From: Corythucha ciliata
Lineage: Eukaryota; Arthropoda; Insecta; Hemiptera; Tingidae
Direction of reading: 5' to 3'
Length of the DNA: 64,000 nt
NCBI GenBank assembly: GCA_038030265.1
Contig: CM075941.1
Location: 6,634,001-6,698,000 of the forward strand
Part shown: positions 10,400 to 22,740 of the stretch, piece by piece
Position numbering within the stretch: position 1 is the stretch's first letter
Layout: every line of letters begins with the position of its first letter
Notes under the pieces: generated by a model
What the model was told of the DNA's origin: nothing
The model's input: only the letters and a program-made list of their open reading frames with translations
Databases searched by the model: none
Program-made: the position numbers and the translations under genes

Positions 10400-11850
10400 A
10401 TGTTGCGCTAAATTTTGGCATATTCTGAATGCCACAAACTTGCCTCTATGAACCGCCAATCTGCGTTTTCTCAGCTTTAGCCATGAATTAGCAATGGGGA
10501 ACTTGCACATTTTTCAATCACTGGTGTTTCTTGAAGAGGGCTCTTCAACAAGACAATTGCCCACATTAAACATTGAAATCAACCAAGGGGTTTTTTTAGG
10601 CGACTTTTTAAAAATTTTGAGTGGGAGTTTGATTACGTCAAAGGGCAGTTCATGAAATGTGATGGTGTTGGGAAGAGGGGGGAAGACGCGTTTTCTGTTT
10701 TTATAAACAAAACATTTAGAGTTTCCTCAAATGCTTCAAAACTGCACATTGACGTCATTTTTCCCTCGCACCATCCATCCCCTCCTGAAGAACTTTGAAA
10801 TTTATTTAAAAATTACCAGATCGGGCTGCAACTACCGTTAATACCCTTGTCCGCATGTGCCAATTCACCGGTATAACCCCCCCCCCCCGCCACAAATGAG
10901 GCATTCATGCAAGTTCCTCATTTGTCTAATTTTTTGCCGCGAATTAGCGCTTTTTTTCTTAATTTTAGTCGCGAATTATTTCTGAATGTTATCCGCAAAT
11001 ATTTCCTCGACTTCAGCCGAGTTAGCGGATTTCTCAAATTATCCGAGATTTATTTATTTGTATTTTTTATTTAATTTTTTTATCAGCTCAACACAGTATG
11101 CATGTAGATTTATTATTTTTCTCCATTTTAGCTGAGAATGAGCGCGTCTTGTCAACTGTAGCAGCCATTAACGCATTTGCTGAATTTTAGATGCGGATGA
11201 GCAAATTTCAGTTAGGAATCAGCGCGCGCGGGTGTTCTCAGTTTCATAGCCGCGCGAATTAGCGGGCTTTATAAGTTTTAGTCGCGAATTAGCAGGTTTT
11301 ATCAAATGTATCCACGAATTCGCATTTTTTCTCAATTTTAGCGGCACATTCGCACTTTTTTTTTACCCTTTCCCCGTGAATTAGCGTGTTTTTTTCACTT
11401 CTTACTCGTTTGGGCTAGCACTTTTTCTTTTTTAAGAAGCGCATTACCTCCTCTTTTCCGGAATTTTACCCGCGAATAAGCGGATTTTCTAAAATTGATC
11501 AGCGTTTTATTTGCCATTTTAACAGCGAATCAGTGCCATTTTTCGATTGTGGACGTGCATATTTCCTAATTTCAGATGCGAATTACCAAGTTTCCTCAAT
11601 TTTAGCCGAATTAGCGGATTTTCTCAAGTTATCCGAGATTTATCATTTTACCTGCGAATAAGCGTGTCTTGTCAATTAGTGGCCGCGATTGACGCATTCA
11701 TCGAGCATGCTCCTAATTATGGCACCATATTATTAGTGCATTCCTCAATTTTCAGACTCGAATTAGTTTTTTTTTGTGTTTGTTGTTTTGCTATGAATCA
11801 GCGCTTTTTTTCTATTTCACTATTTCAGCAACTAATATTAGCGTTCAACT
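10400..11850 (+). repeat. Family A array, forward orientation
   Basis: Many imperfect units of the form 'gcgaattagcgctttttctc' plus 'aattttagcc', with a period of about 30-40 bases and no coding sequence. The density is highest between 10930 and 11830. A C-run lies near 10867. Confidence 0.8.
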
Positions 11851-12040
11851 TTTTGCGGGGGGCCCGGGGCGGACCGCCCACCTCGCTACAATATTGTCGA
11901 CGAGGCAAGATTGGAGGGGAGTCGAAGAATCTTTTGTTCAGCTCCCCCTTTAACAATCCACAAATTTTAGTAGACGCCAATTTATTAAGAGGGGGGGGGC
12001 GTTGAACCACCAAAACCTAGCTCGTAAATCCACCACTGCC

Positions 12041-12130
12041 TCGGTGGCACCTAGGATTTGTGTAGGAGTGCCATCGTGCCTTTGGTCGAGATCCGATAAC
12101 ATGGGGGGGGGAAGGGGCACTTCGTTTTTT
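12041..12130 (+). repeat. Fourth copy of the 9.9 kb direct repeat
   Basis: 'ctcggtggcacctaggattt', 'gtgtaggagtgccatcgtgcc' and 'gagatccgataacat' followed by a G-run match the units at 9.94-10.33 kb. The segment 12165-12215 just after it reads 'ggccgtcagcggctctgaag' and matches in inverted orientation a segment near 19484-19530. From 12340 to 12580 there are a few reverse family A units. Confidence 0.7.
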
Positions 12131-12638
12131 TGGTCAGAATATTAGGAGTTCCGCGAAAACGTCAATAAGGGCCGTCAGCGGCTCTGAAGTGGCAGAAAAT
12201 GGAACCATTATGCGCTGTTATTCGTAAAAGTTTCCGTTAATACGGGGCAAAAATGTTGCAAAAAGCCGCAGCTTATTTCGTTGCAACATCCTGACGAAAG
12301 AGCAATAATACTGCGCTGTTCCTTGGGGCATAAGTCCGTGGACAGAATTCCGCCAATTCACGGGCTCAAATGGAGGAAAAAGTCTACTCGCGGATGAAAT
12401 TAAAAATATAGCTCATATTCGCATCTGGAGAAAACACACAGATTCGTGGTTTCGCAATCCTACCAAAATTGAGAAAATACGGTAATTCGCGGTTTATAGA
12501 GACCTTTTTATAAGAAAAGACGCTCGTTCACGGTAGAATTGAGAGGAATAAGCACTAACTTACGGGAAAAAGTTGTTTTATTTTTTTTTTTTTAAGTTCT
12601 CTCAAAAATAGAAAACGGGATCCGTCCCAAACAAAAAC

Positions 12639-12649
12639 TTTATTTTATT
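12639..12649 (-). promoter_or_regulatory. Two overlapping AATAAA signals at the stop of the helical gene
   Basis: The minus strand reads TGAATAAAATAAAG: the stop codon TGA (12649-12651) shares its A with the first AATAAA, and a second follows at once. As for ANKRD49, the 3' UTR would be very short. Confidence 0.6.
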
Positions 12650-15600
12650 CACAAATTGTACTTTGTACTCAAATCATTCAACAAAGCCCGTTGCTGGGAG
12701 CTCATATGCTCGTAGTAACGCTTCCAATTCCGCCAAAATTCAATTTCTTCGACGCAACTCGTGGTCGAAGAATACGACCAGACGGCTAAAAGCCTGACCC
12801 AGAAGGACAGCAAAACGTGGCGATCAATTCGAATGGAACGACACACCCGGGTTATGCGATTCAAACAGGCCCAAAGGTCATTGCTTGTCGGTGCCTATAC
12901 GTTGAATAAAGAAAAGTTGGTTAATATAAAAACCAACTAAGGGAGGGGGGGGGTATAATCTAAAAAGGTCAGACATAGAAGCTTTTCATTCGCTTGCGCT
13001 TACAATCTTATCGACAAAATTCAAAAAATCATGTTTTGAGGCTTTTAAAAACTCTCACTGAAAAAGAAACTACAATTTTACAGGAAATGGATTTTCTAAG
13101 CCCATCCCTCGGAAACCGTCAATTTCGTTCTAGGAACTGTCCATGTCGTCCTAGAAACTGTCAATTTCGTTGCGAGATTTGAGCCTGCGCCCTCTGGATT
13201 ACTAGTTCAGGACGGTGACGCCATTGGCAGTCGTTCTGCGAGGGATCAGCCAAGCCGAACCCCAACCTCTTTGACTGTGTCAAAAGATCACCCACCCCCT
13301 AGAGAGGTGCAGCGGCTGCTACTGGTTATATTGAGCGGTAAAAATAGGGTCGCGCGACCCACAGCTTTCCTTAGCGCGCGCACACACACACTTTTCGTAG
13401 TTTGGGATGCCAAAATTTGCTGTTGCTAGATCTTTTAAAACACCCGTTTAGCGAGGGGAAAAAAGTCACCTTGAATATTTCCACAACGACGGTAAGGAAA
13501 CATTTTCGAGCATCCTGAAGTTCAAAAGGTGAAATGACGGCAACCGTTCGGGCTGTCGGGCTTTCCAACAGTGCACTGAGGAGCCGAACGGAGGCTTCGT
13601 GAGTTCTGGTGGAGACTTGGAGCCGTTGCCCGATCAGTCGAAGGGAAATCAGAATTTGCTTTCCCTGATACTGAAAAATACATTTGCTTTTGGCATTACA
13701 AACAATCAATAATGAATTTTCTGGAATTTACCTCAAAATTATAACGGACGGATTCACGAATTACATCGACCAGTAAAGCGGTCCCGGAAATGAATAAATC
13801 GTTTTCATGGTCAAGGCAAGCCTCGTATAACAATATCATGTTTGGAATTGTTAACTCTTTTAAACACTTATTTATATCTGAAACACAAATTTACCAATGA
13901 AACTTTATAGTTGAAATTATCATAACAAATTTACCCTGAAATTTCGAAGATTTAGCTTTAGATTTCATCAATTCGCGTACGAAGTCAAACCAAAGCGGTT
14001 TAATAACATTATTCTGTGAGAAAAATGCAACCATTGAATTCATGATTTCCAAGGTTTTTCCTGAGTTTTCTATTGCAGAGTTGAATTTTATTGCCAATTT
14101 CAAATAAGAACTGAATATAGGATCTGTTCAAAAAGGCGAAGAAATCTTTGAATTGGTTAATTTCTCTTAATTTATCCCATTCTATTTTGTCAATACAATC
14201 TCCTGTCCTAGACCAACTGTGCTTGCTTAAAATTGAACTTAAATTGTCCCACAGAGTTGAAGAAAAGCTTTGTTTAAATTGGTCGTCGCATTTTGAGTAA
14301 ATTGTGTCCATGACGGAGAAATAATTGGAGTATTTTTCAAGATCAGGAGGTATTCGTGCTACAACTTCCTGTAAAAACCGAGAGCTTAGAGGGAAAAGTT
14401 ATACGAACATAAATCACAGATTCATACAATAATAAATTCGGTATTATCCATCAAGAGGTCAAAAATAACGTCTTGATTTTTAATCAACTCAGAAAAGTCA
14501 AGCTCTTCGATCCAGTATGCCATCTAAAAATGACAAACAATCAACAAGTAGTAAACTTGAATAAATAAATAAATTAAAGATCACCATTTTAAGTTTAAAA
14601 CTTTTCGGAGCGTCAGAAGTAAACAACCAAATGATTAGAGAAGGATGGTCGGTTACAACGTCGTCCAAATGATGACTTTCAATGTGTTTTATGAGGCGAT
14701 CAACGGCTTCAGTCATCGTTTTTTCTTGGGCGAAAAATGTCTTATCGTGATGAGCCTATGAGGTGTGAAAATAAATAGAGAAAATTCTTCGAGTAAACGT
14801 GAGTCTAATTAAGGTCGTTACGGCAAGTATAAGCCACAGGACTTTGATCAGGACGGCGTCAGTTATTTTCCCTTTCTCTGAAAGGCGTATGATGTGCCTT
14901 CCGATGGCTAGGCACAGTTCGTTTGAAAGTGACGGCGTGAAAGAACTACACACGGTTGACAATTTAGTTTTAAGTCAATTAGATCAGAATTTTTTTTACC
15001 TTTTCTCCTCATAAATAATCCGGAAAAAGTGTAAAAATACGAAAACCCACGACGCTTCGGCGTGATTTTTAATGAACGAAGGGATGCAACCGTCAACGTA
15101 TTTGACTGTGGCTAAACCTTTTCCAAAATATTGCTTCCAGTACTGGTCGGCGTCCGCCGTCAAATGTTTCATGCATAGGAAGACTAGAACGTTCGAAAGG
15201 AGCGTTCGCGCCACACGGCGCTGTTCTCTAAGACTTTCGGGATTTTGATTTAAACGGCGAGGCATGCGGGAAATGGTAGGAGAGGATTTTTGTTTTACTT
15301 GGGACGGGATTCAATGACATTGAACAGCTTGTAGGATGTGGGAAATATTAATTCTGCTAGTGACACTTTGAACTGGTTGTCTGGGCAAAAGAACAGGGAT
15401 TCGATGGAAGAGATCGCAACGCTGAGAGCATTATCATCAGGGCTCTCTAGGGAAGGATTTTGAATGAAATTCTGAAAATTCGATCGTTTTTAGGTAAAAT
15501 AAAACCAAAATTTGGTTTAGTTAAACTCTTACATCAAGGAAAGGAATAAAAATGAGCTTCAGCGTTCTCCCGAACTCTAAACACATCATCATATCGTCTG

Positions 15601-16379
15601 GTTGAAAGCTCGATCTAAGTTTTCTGAAATTCAGAACTGAAGAAGTTAAAACTGTTTAAATCAATTAATTTAGCAAACAAATAATGAACCTACTTCATCA
15701 CTGATCGCATCATGGAACCAAGAGAATCAACAATATCCTCATCCGTTGATACACCTTCCCCTCCATAGGAGGCCAGCACTTCTCCGGTCATTTTCATTAT
15801 AAATGTTTTCATTTCTGAGTTACACAAGCCCTGGTCGAGCACTACTGCATACTCCATTGCAAATAATACACCGCAAATTTCGGATTTTACTTCTGTGTAC
15901 ACCGTCCACAACAGATCGCAAAAATCTTCAAGGGGCACACTTGTTGATAGATCTCTTTCGAGTAAACTAAGAAAAACAAAAATCTTTATAACAATAGTTT
16001 GAGTTTTGTTTATACACACTACGGTTTTTCACAATTTCATCATCGACTGTACAGTGCTCAAAACTTGCACAAATAAATCCTCCGACGTAGAAGTAAAGGC
16101 TAGGCGTTTTAAAAATTTCAGCGTTAAATCGAATCGTTCATTGCCGTAAAAAGCAAGGCGTTTACTCAATATTTCTAGGCATTCCAAGCTGAGCCTGTGG
16201 AGGATGACGGACACGAATTTGGAGCATTTATAGGGTTCGTACAAATGAACTTACATCTCAATTTTTGCGTTGAAACAAATCGCGTTCTCGAAAATGGTTT
16301 CTACTATTCCCATTGTAATAAGCAAGTCCGCCGAGTCATCTTTGGAGGAAATACAACAAAGTTCCTTGAAACCGTGAGC
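12649..16379 (-). CDS. Large helical-repeat protein, C-terminal 798 residues, 14 exons, not recognised
   Basis: Exons, 5' to 3': 16255-16379, 16033-16194, 15694-15966, 15533-15623, 15299-15471, 15000-15227, 14822-14945, 14585-14755, 14428-14523, 14197-14368, 13935-14123, 13732-13877, 13470-13670, 12649-12894. All junctions use GT/AG and all phases agree, giving 799 codons including the TGA stop. Most introns are about 60-100 bases; the last is about 575. The product is almost entirely alpha-helical, rich in Leu, Phe and Ile, with no signal peptide or obvious catalytic motif. It looks like an alpha-solenoid such as HEAT/ARM-like scaffold proteins. Its helices include MMMCLEFGRTLKLIFIPFLD and a Trp-rich C-terminus (EEIEFWRNWKRYYEHM). 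I cannot name the family; large solenoid genome-maintenance or meiotic proteins are possibilities only. The N-terminus is missing, see 21227. Confidence 0.78.
13175..13250 (-). repeat. tRNA-like (SINE head) fragment in an intron
   Basis: On the minus strand 'aactagtaatccagagggcg' is followed by 'caggctcaaatctcg', which resembles the anticodon-to-T-arm part of a tRNA with a B-box-like GGCTCAAATC. An A-box-like ATGGCGTCAC lies about 30 bases upstream. The stems are not complete enough for a functional tRNA. A short repeat follows near 13295 ('gtgcagcggctgctac'), shared with 16.70 and 25.27 kb. Confidence 0.4.
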
Positions 16380-16589
16380 CTGTAAACAATTTATTTTTCT
16401 CAGTTCGTTAAAACAGGGTGTAAACTGGGCATAAGTTACTTTTAAAACATCTTACATGCGAACATGGCTAGTAAAATACACAAGAAAAAAGCAAAAACAC
16501 TTAACGAGATTTAAATTAACGCTAAACACGGGGATTTCAGACGCGTCTCCAGTTTTTCTCATTGAGGGGGGGGGGGCGCACAAAGAAGT

Positions 16590-19270
16590 TCCACCACGTT
16601 TTCCTCAATTTCAGTCGCAATCGAACCCTTTTACTCAATTTTATCCTTTAAAAGGTATACTAACCTTAACCAGTAAATTGAGCTGTAATTCAGTAGCGCC
16701 CACACTATATCCAAGGTGTAGCAGCTAGCACACGAGCTTGTCTGCCCTTTATCTTAATTTTAGCTAGGAATTAGCCGGTTTTTTCACTTTCAGCAGGTTT
16801 TGCCTAATACATATCCGTGAATTGGCGTTTTCTGTCAATTTTAGCCGCGAATTAATTCCTACTTTCAGCCGCAAAGTACCAGATTTGCTCAATTTTTTTA
16901 TCCCCAGGGAATCAGCGGCTCAATTTTTTTCTCAAATTGATCCGCAATTGGCACTGTATCATTTCTTATTCTAGCTGCGCGAATGAGAGCTTTTTGTCAA
17001 CCTTAACAGAGAGTTTTCGCCTTTTCTCCATTTTAGCTGTGAATTACCGGGTGTGAATTTCACTCGCTAATCAGCACTTTTCCTCAATTGTCTTTGCGAT
17101 TTTTTTTATCATTTATCGCATGGGAACAAATGCTTTTTCTCAATTTTGTCCCGAAGTTGCCTTGAGAAACCACGAATTGGCGTTTTTTCCCCGAATATTG
17201 GCTGACCGATTCATCTCTGCTACGCACTTTATAGCCGAGAATTAGCGCTTTTCTCAATTTTAGTCGCGAATTAGATTTTTTTTTTGCGAATTTGCGCTAT
17301 TTTAGCCCCGAATATGAGCGATATTTTCAAACTGTTTGCCACGTACTTTCCCCAAGATTAGAACATTTGCGTACCTTCTCAATTTCAGCCTACTTAAAGG
17401 ATTAAAGACACTTATGGGGGTCAGCGCATATTCTGTTGTTTTAGCAGCGAAGTTGCCTTCCGATAGCTTGTCGTGCTGGTTGTATTAAGAATTGGTGTAG
17501 TTTTCTCCATTTTAGCCGGCAAATGTGCGCTTATTTTCAGTGTTAGCCACGAATCAACGCTTTAAAAACCAAAAATGCTATTATAGTAGTAAAATTTTAG
17601 TCACAATGTTGCCTCGAGAAACCACGAATAGGCATTTTTTTCAATATTAGCCCCTGAGCCTGCTGAACGATTCACAACTGGGGGCCTATTCTCTAACAAC
17701 AAGCAATATTTTTTTCGCCTGCCATGTGTCTATTTCATTCATTTGTTTGAAGAAAATGAATGAAATAAACATATGACTTCGAAAAAGCTATTGCTTCGGA
17801 GTTAGAGAATAGGCCCCCTGATTTTTCTCAATTTCATAGCCGCAACTTAGTGATTTGTTTCAATTTTACTCCCGATTTAGCAATTTTTCTTCATTTCGAG
17901 CCATGAATTAGCGTTTTTTTTATCATTTTTATTTTTTTTTTAATTTTTGTCATTTTTAAGTTTTAGCCACAAAGTTCCCTTTAGGCGTCAATGGGCGTTA
18001 TCTGCATTTTATGCGCGAACTGGCGTTTTTTCACACTTGTATCTGTTTATTTGCGTTTTTCTACACTTTATCCGCTAATCAGCGTTTTTCTTAATATATC
18101 CGCGAATTAACGATTTTTCTCGACTGTTATTTCGTTTTAGCCACCGATTTGCACTTTCTCTCAATTTTGGGGGCGAATTGTCGTTTTATTCAATTTAAAC
18201 CTCGAATTAGTGCATGACTTTCTTTTAATTTTACTCATGAATTAGCAATCTTCTTCCAATCCACCACTACCTCAATCTCAATTTTTTTTTTCCTCAATAT
18301 TTTAGACAAAAAGTTGCCTTCAGAAGCCATGATTTGGTGTTTTCTATACACTTTAGCCGCGAATCGGCGTTTTTCTCGATTTTAGTTGTGAATTAGTAAT
18401 TTTTACTCAATTTTAGCCGTTTTATTTGCGTTTTTTATAACTTGATCCGTGAATCAGCGCTTTTTCTTAATTCATCCGCTAATTAGCGATTTTCTCTTGT
18501 TTTAACCCGCCGATTAGCACCGTCCCTCAATTTTAACCGCGATTTAAAGATTTTTCCAAGCCGCGAGTGTTTCTTGATTTCACTCGTGAATTTGTTCCAT
18601 GAATTAGCGCTTTCCCTTAATTTTAGCCACAAAGCCACACTCAGGAGCGGCGATTGGTGTTTTTAGCCGTGCATTAGTGATTTTGTCCTTTTATTAACGT
18701 TTTTCTACACGATCTACGACGATTCGTGAATTTGTGCTTATTAGCCGCGAATGTTAATAACGTTATTCCCAATTTTAGCCGCGAATTAACGTTTTTCTCA
18801 ATTTTAGCCGCGAATTAGTGATTTGTCTCAATTTTGTCCGTAAATTAGCAATTAGTCTCAATTTTGTCCGTAAATTAGCAATTTCTTTCAATTTGTGCCA
18901 TGACACCATGAGCTAGCAGCTAGCCCTTTTTTCTATTTTAGCCCCTCAATGTTAGCTTCAGACGCCGTGAATTGGTGTTTTCTTAATAATTTTAGCTTCG
19001 AACTGGCGTTTTTCTCAATTTTCGCCGTAAAATAGTGATTTTTAAAATTTTAGGCTTTGTTTACTAGCGTTTTTCTTAATTTCGCTAATTAAAAATCGCT
19101 AATTAGCGATTCTTCTTTATTTTAACCACGATTTAATGTTTTTCTCAATTTTAGCCTCGAATTGGCGTTTTTTCTTAATTTATTCGCTAATTATTACTAG
19201 TCATTTTTCTCAATTTCAGCTATGAATTGTCGTTTTTCTCCAAATCACCTCTCGCTATAGCTACTGAGGG
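16590..19270 (+). repeat. Longest family A array (~2.7 kb)
   Basis: Dozens of imperfect units 'ccgcgaattagcgtttttct' plus 'caattttag' in one orientation, with a period of about 30-40 bases. A palindromic element is inserted at 17681-17817. It lies in the interval between exon 16255-16379 and the possible upstream exon at 21.2 kb of the helical gene, so it is probably intronic. Confidence 0.88.
17681..17817. mobile_element. Palindromic MITE, family M1, copy 1
   Basis: Ends 'ggggcctattctctaacaa' and complementary 'gttagagaataggcccc', with an interior symmetrical around 'atttcattcatttgtttgaa'. A CTG flanks both sides, a possible 3-base target duplication. Three more copies lie at 51816, 61960 and 62225. 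Confidence 0.88.
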
Positions 19271-19760
19271 ATGGCAACGCCAGGGTGTTGTAATGGCGCC
19301 CCATGCCCGCCATGGGGGGGGGGGGGGGCTCTCATAGATGTGGGTTGGGCCTTTTCAAAAAGTCTGCAACGCCTCATTGAAACCGTTTCGGCGCCACTAA
19401 GCTGAATTTCTTAATTTTCGGAAATCCGGAGTCGTGAATGTCGGCCAAAAATCTGCAGTGACATACCATAAAAGCTTATACATTTTCTGCCACTTTGACG
19501 GCCGCTGACTGCCATTTATTAGGGCTTTTTGGCCGCGAGACTGGCTTCAGCAGCTTCAATTCGAACTCTCGTGTTGCCCCACTTCCTAATCACCTAAAGG
19601 TTTTCTTTTCAGTGTCCCCGCCCCTTCCACGGTTTAAAACGTTCCTACAACACTGCCCCTGAGCGCAATGAACGCGTCGGATAAAAACAGTTCAGCGTGA
19701 CGGAGGGGGGTGTCACTGGTTTCATCAGGCGCTCATTGGTCACTGAAGGAAGAAGAAGAA
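19270..19760. other. Non-coding interval with a 14-base G-run
   Basis: Contains a G homopolymer near 19314-19327, the inverted partner of the 12165-12215 segment near 19484-19530, and no gene. Confidence 0.6.
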
Positions 19761-19779
19761 GAAAAAAAAAGACGCCCAC

Positions 19780-21060
19780 AAAACCTACAATTGCTCCGAA
19801 ATAAAGACCCAAAAATTTGCAATCACACGGTCTATTGAGTCAGGAAATTTCCTTCCAATTTCGCTGGTAATCTTCAGGCATTTGGTATACCGGCTATAGC
19901 TTGGTTTCCACCACCACAAAACAGACCCAGAAACTGGCAATTTTGGTTGAATTAAGGACCCCTAAATTGGTAATTTCACAGCAATTATAAGACGCGAAAG
20001 TGTCCATTTCACGGATATATTCACTTGAAAACAGGTCCATTAACCAAATCTTGGTAATTTCGCTGAAATTAATACCCGAAACTTTCTGTTTCGTTGCAAT
20101 TAAGCCCCGAGCATTTTCACTGAAATTAAGACCCAAAATACGAATCGCAGGAATTAAGACCCGAAACTTCCATTTTCTGGCTATCCTTATAGGCTCTGTC
20201 AAAGCCAGCTAGCTTTTTGGCTCCACTGAAACGAAAAAGGCCCCAAAACTTGCAATTTTGATTATAAGGCCCTGAACTTGCAAAGAGGAAGTTTCACATT
20301 TTCCAAAAATATTTGTTTTCGATTAGGCACATCAATCCTTCCACGTAAATAAATAAATAAAAATTGTAAACCCTTCAGAAATATTCTTTATTTCTCAACA
20401 AAAGTTGGCATATTTGAAATCCCGCCAAAACGAACATTTTCCGCAACGTCATCGTCGTTGTATTCTCTGTCTTTTTCATGCCTCTAAATAGCTCATCTGT
20501 TTATCCTCCACTATTTTGTTATTGGAGAGCTCTAGTAGAAAATAAGGCAAAGAAACACAACAAACCGCTCTTCGTCAGCTACATTATAGGTGACTTTTTT
20601 TTTCGGAAAGCGCCTATGACGCGAACACGCTAGCTGGCGTGTTTGAAATGACCTAAAACTTCAAAAATCGCGTATTTATCAACTGTTGGATTATTTTACG
20701 AACGGATCACGATTTATGCTCTATTTCAGCATAAATAAACCTTAAAAAATAAATTTATGAATAAGTTCTAACCCATGAAACTTCCTCATAAGAACCAAAA
20801 CTTCCATTTTCACGGATATTCAGACAGAAAACTTGAAATTGTGCTCAAATTAGGACCCAATTAGGAACTCACAAAATATTCATCTTTAAATGTTGCAATT
20901 AAACGTCTATTTGTCATGTCAAATGGGTACAGTCGGGTCACCGACCTCTTAAAAAAATAGGCCCTGAAACTTGCATACCTCGAAAATTGTGCCTGGCAAC
21001 ATCCAATTTCACGGGTATATTTGCCTACACAATGTTGAAACTTTGTTTGGGTTACGCGGT
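19780..21060 (+). repeat. Family C array (two blocks) with unique DNA between
   Basis: Blocks at about 19780-20300 and 20780-21050 consist of units like 'aattaagacccgaaacttgc' and 'caatttcgctgaaattaaga', period about 30-35 bases. The sequence between (20300-20780) is AT-rich without a gene. Confidence 0.7.
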
Positions 21061-21226
21061 AGGTAGTGGCCGCGCGGGCTAGCCCTGGTGGAGCCCCACA
21101 GGAAACCAATCGCCAACTTGCAAATTCGGCCACAACGAATATTGTCCATACTCAACCTTGCAGCTTAACATTTTGGATTCCCCCCCCCCCTATTATTGTT
21201 CGGAAAGTAAAAAAAACAAAACTTAC

Positions 21227-21370
21227 CTTTTCCCGGCGAGTCCGGCTCTTTATCGCTCGTGTCAGGTGGAAGTAAACCTCGTCAAAGTGTTCCATCGCCG
21301 TAGAAGCGATCCTCTGATGTTCAGTTTCATGACATGAGAGTCGGACGATTCTTGGACGACATCATTGACC
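21227..21370 (-). CDS. Possible upstream exon of the helical gene
   Basis: On the minus strand a frame encoding AMEHFDEVYFHLTRAIKSRT runs into a strong donor (GGGAAAAG followed by GTAAGT at 21226) in phase 0, which is the phase needed by the exon 16255-16379. Upstream in the same frame there is a stop at about 21370. A second frame is open from an acceptor (CTTTTCTTCAG, about 21440) through NCFGDLNFAIRPARRMVPW and ends at 21262. Either there is a short unseen intron, or the upstream boundary lies within 21290-21370, or one of the two frames is spurious. The acceptor is not resolved. Confidence 0.35.
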
Positions 21371-22129
21371 CAGGGAACCATTCGGCGAGCGGGGCGTATC
21401 GCAAAATTCAAATCCCCGAAGCAATTAACATTGACTAACTGAAGAAAAGATATTTTCGTGAGTTTCTTACGAAACAAAAAAGAAACCCGGTAATGACAAT
21501 TTGACACGACCGGCTACCGGCACGTCCTAACAAAAAATCAACAGGTTATAAATAGCCGCACGTTTTGGAGGTTACTTGAAGGCTTTTGACAGTGATATCA
21601 CTTATCAACGAGCCGTTTCGCCTAAGGAGGCAAGTAGAGGCAGTAGAAGTAAAATAAAAATATAAAATTGTAGGTAAAGAATGATTTCTACTTTTGGAAA
21701 GAAAATATATTCTGCGGGGCGAGTGCTCACCGCATATAAAACTTGCGCAGCGCGAACGACGTTGGTGAGTATGTTTGATTAGCATTTCAGTCCAGCAACC
21801 TACCCCATTTGGGACCTTTTTTCTCAATTTTAGCTCCCAATTAGCGTTTCTCTCAAATCTGATCCGAGGGTCACTAGATGTCTTACTTTCCCCGAACATG
21901 TCCTACTTTTTATAGCATCCGAGGACATTTTTTAGGAGTCGGGGGAGCGGTGAGACTGGAGAGGTCAAAAGTCTCCTCTTTTTTTTGTCCTACTTTTCGG
22001 TCTAAACTTGTAACGTCTGGTGAGTTCAACTCTCCACATCTTTCACGTTCATCTGTAAACAAATCGGGTCTTATTGTTAGCCCCTGCTTCGCCCTCACGT
22101 TTCTGCATAAGCCCTTATTCGTCACCTGA

Positions 22130-22740
22130 ACTGACGATCCGCGCTTCTAAGATAACCAAAGTGACAACTCCTGGCGGACTGTTCACGTTCGAAAAAATGG
22201 GAAATCTGACTATTTTATAACAAATAATTATTGGAAAAACTGACAATTTGCGCCTGGTTGTGCAAAAGCTAAACTGGTTATTGACACTCAAAAAATGGCA
22301 AAAATGACTGTATGTGCGTTCAAAATAGCTAAACTGACGATTCGCAACATTGAAAATGTTTGAGCTGTCGATGTGTGCCCTGAAAATTGCCAAAACCGTC
22401 CATTCACGCTCTAAAAATGGCCAAACAGGTCATTCCGCAACATTCAAAATGCCTAAACTGACAATTCGTGCCTAAAAATAACCAAACGCCTTAAAAATTT
22501 CAATCTTCAAAGTTTCGCTCTAGAAATACGGTCAACTTTGTCATTCGTGTTCTATGGAAAGGCGTCAGGGACAATTCATCCCTTGAAAGTGGTATAGAAC
22601 TGACCGATCAGGCCCTAAAAGGGGCTGCTGGCCGTACTGACAAATCACGCCCCCCCCCCCTACGGCTAAACTGAACAGATTCGCGTCTTGAACAACGACC
22701 ATTCGCGTTCCAAAAATGGCCTTAATGTTTTTGCCGTCCC
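22130..22740 (+). repeat. Family B array (short block)
   Basis: Units like 'aaaatggccaaac.gacattcgcgccct', period about 30-45 bases, as in the large block at 31.1-32.6 kb. The following 22740-23690 is AT-rich and contains no supported gene. Confidence 0.75.

Noticed and set aside
11547..12013. Open frames of 152 codons (plus) and 62 codons (minus)
   Set aside because: The translation comes from family A units and a G-run region; the word pattern is that of the non-coding array.
13175..13250. Functional tRNA gene
   Set aside because: Only the anticodon-to-T-arm part resembles a tRNA, and the acceptor and D stems do not pair, so a SINE fragment is more likely.
16440..16500. A 12-base ARID-like microexon ending CGCAT before GTAAG upstream of the helical gene
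   Set aside because: The donor is good, but the only exon in the right phase would be 12 bases after a TAG acceptor; the exon candidate at 21.2 kb fits better.
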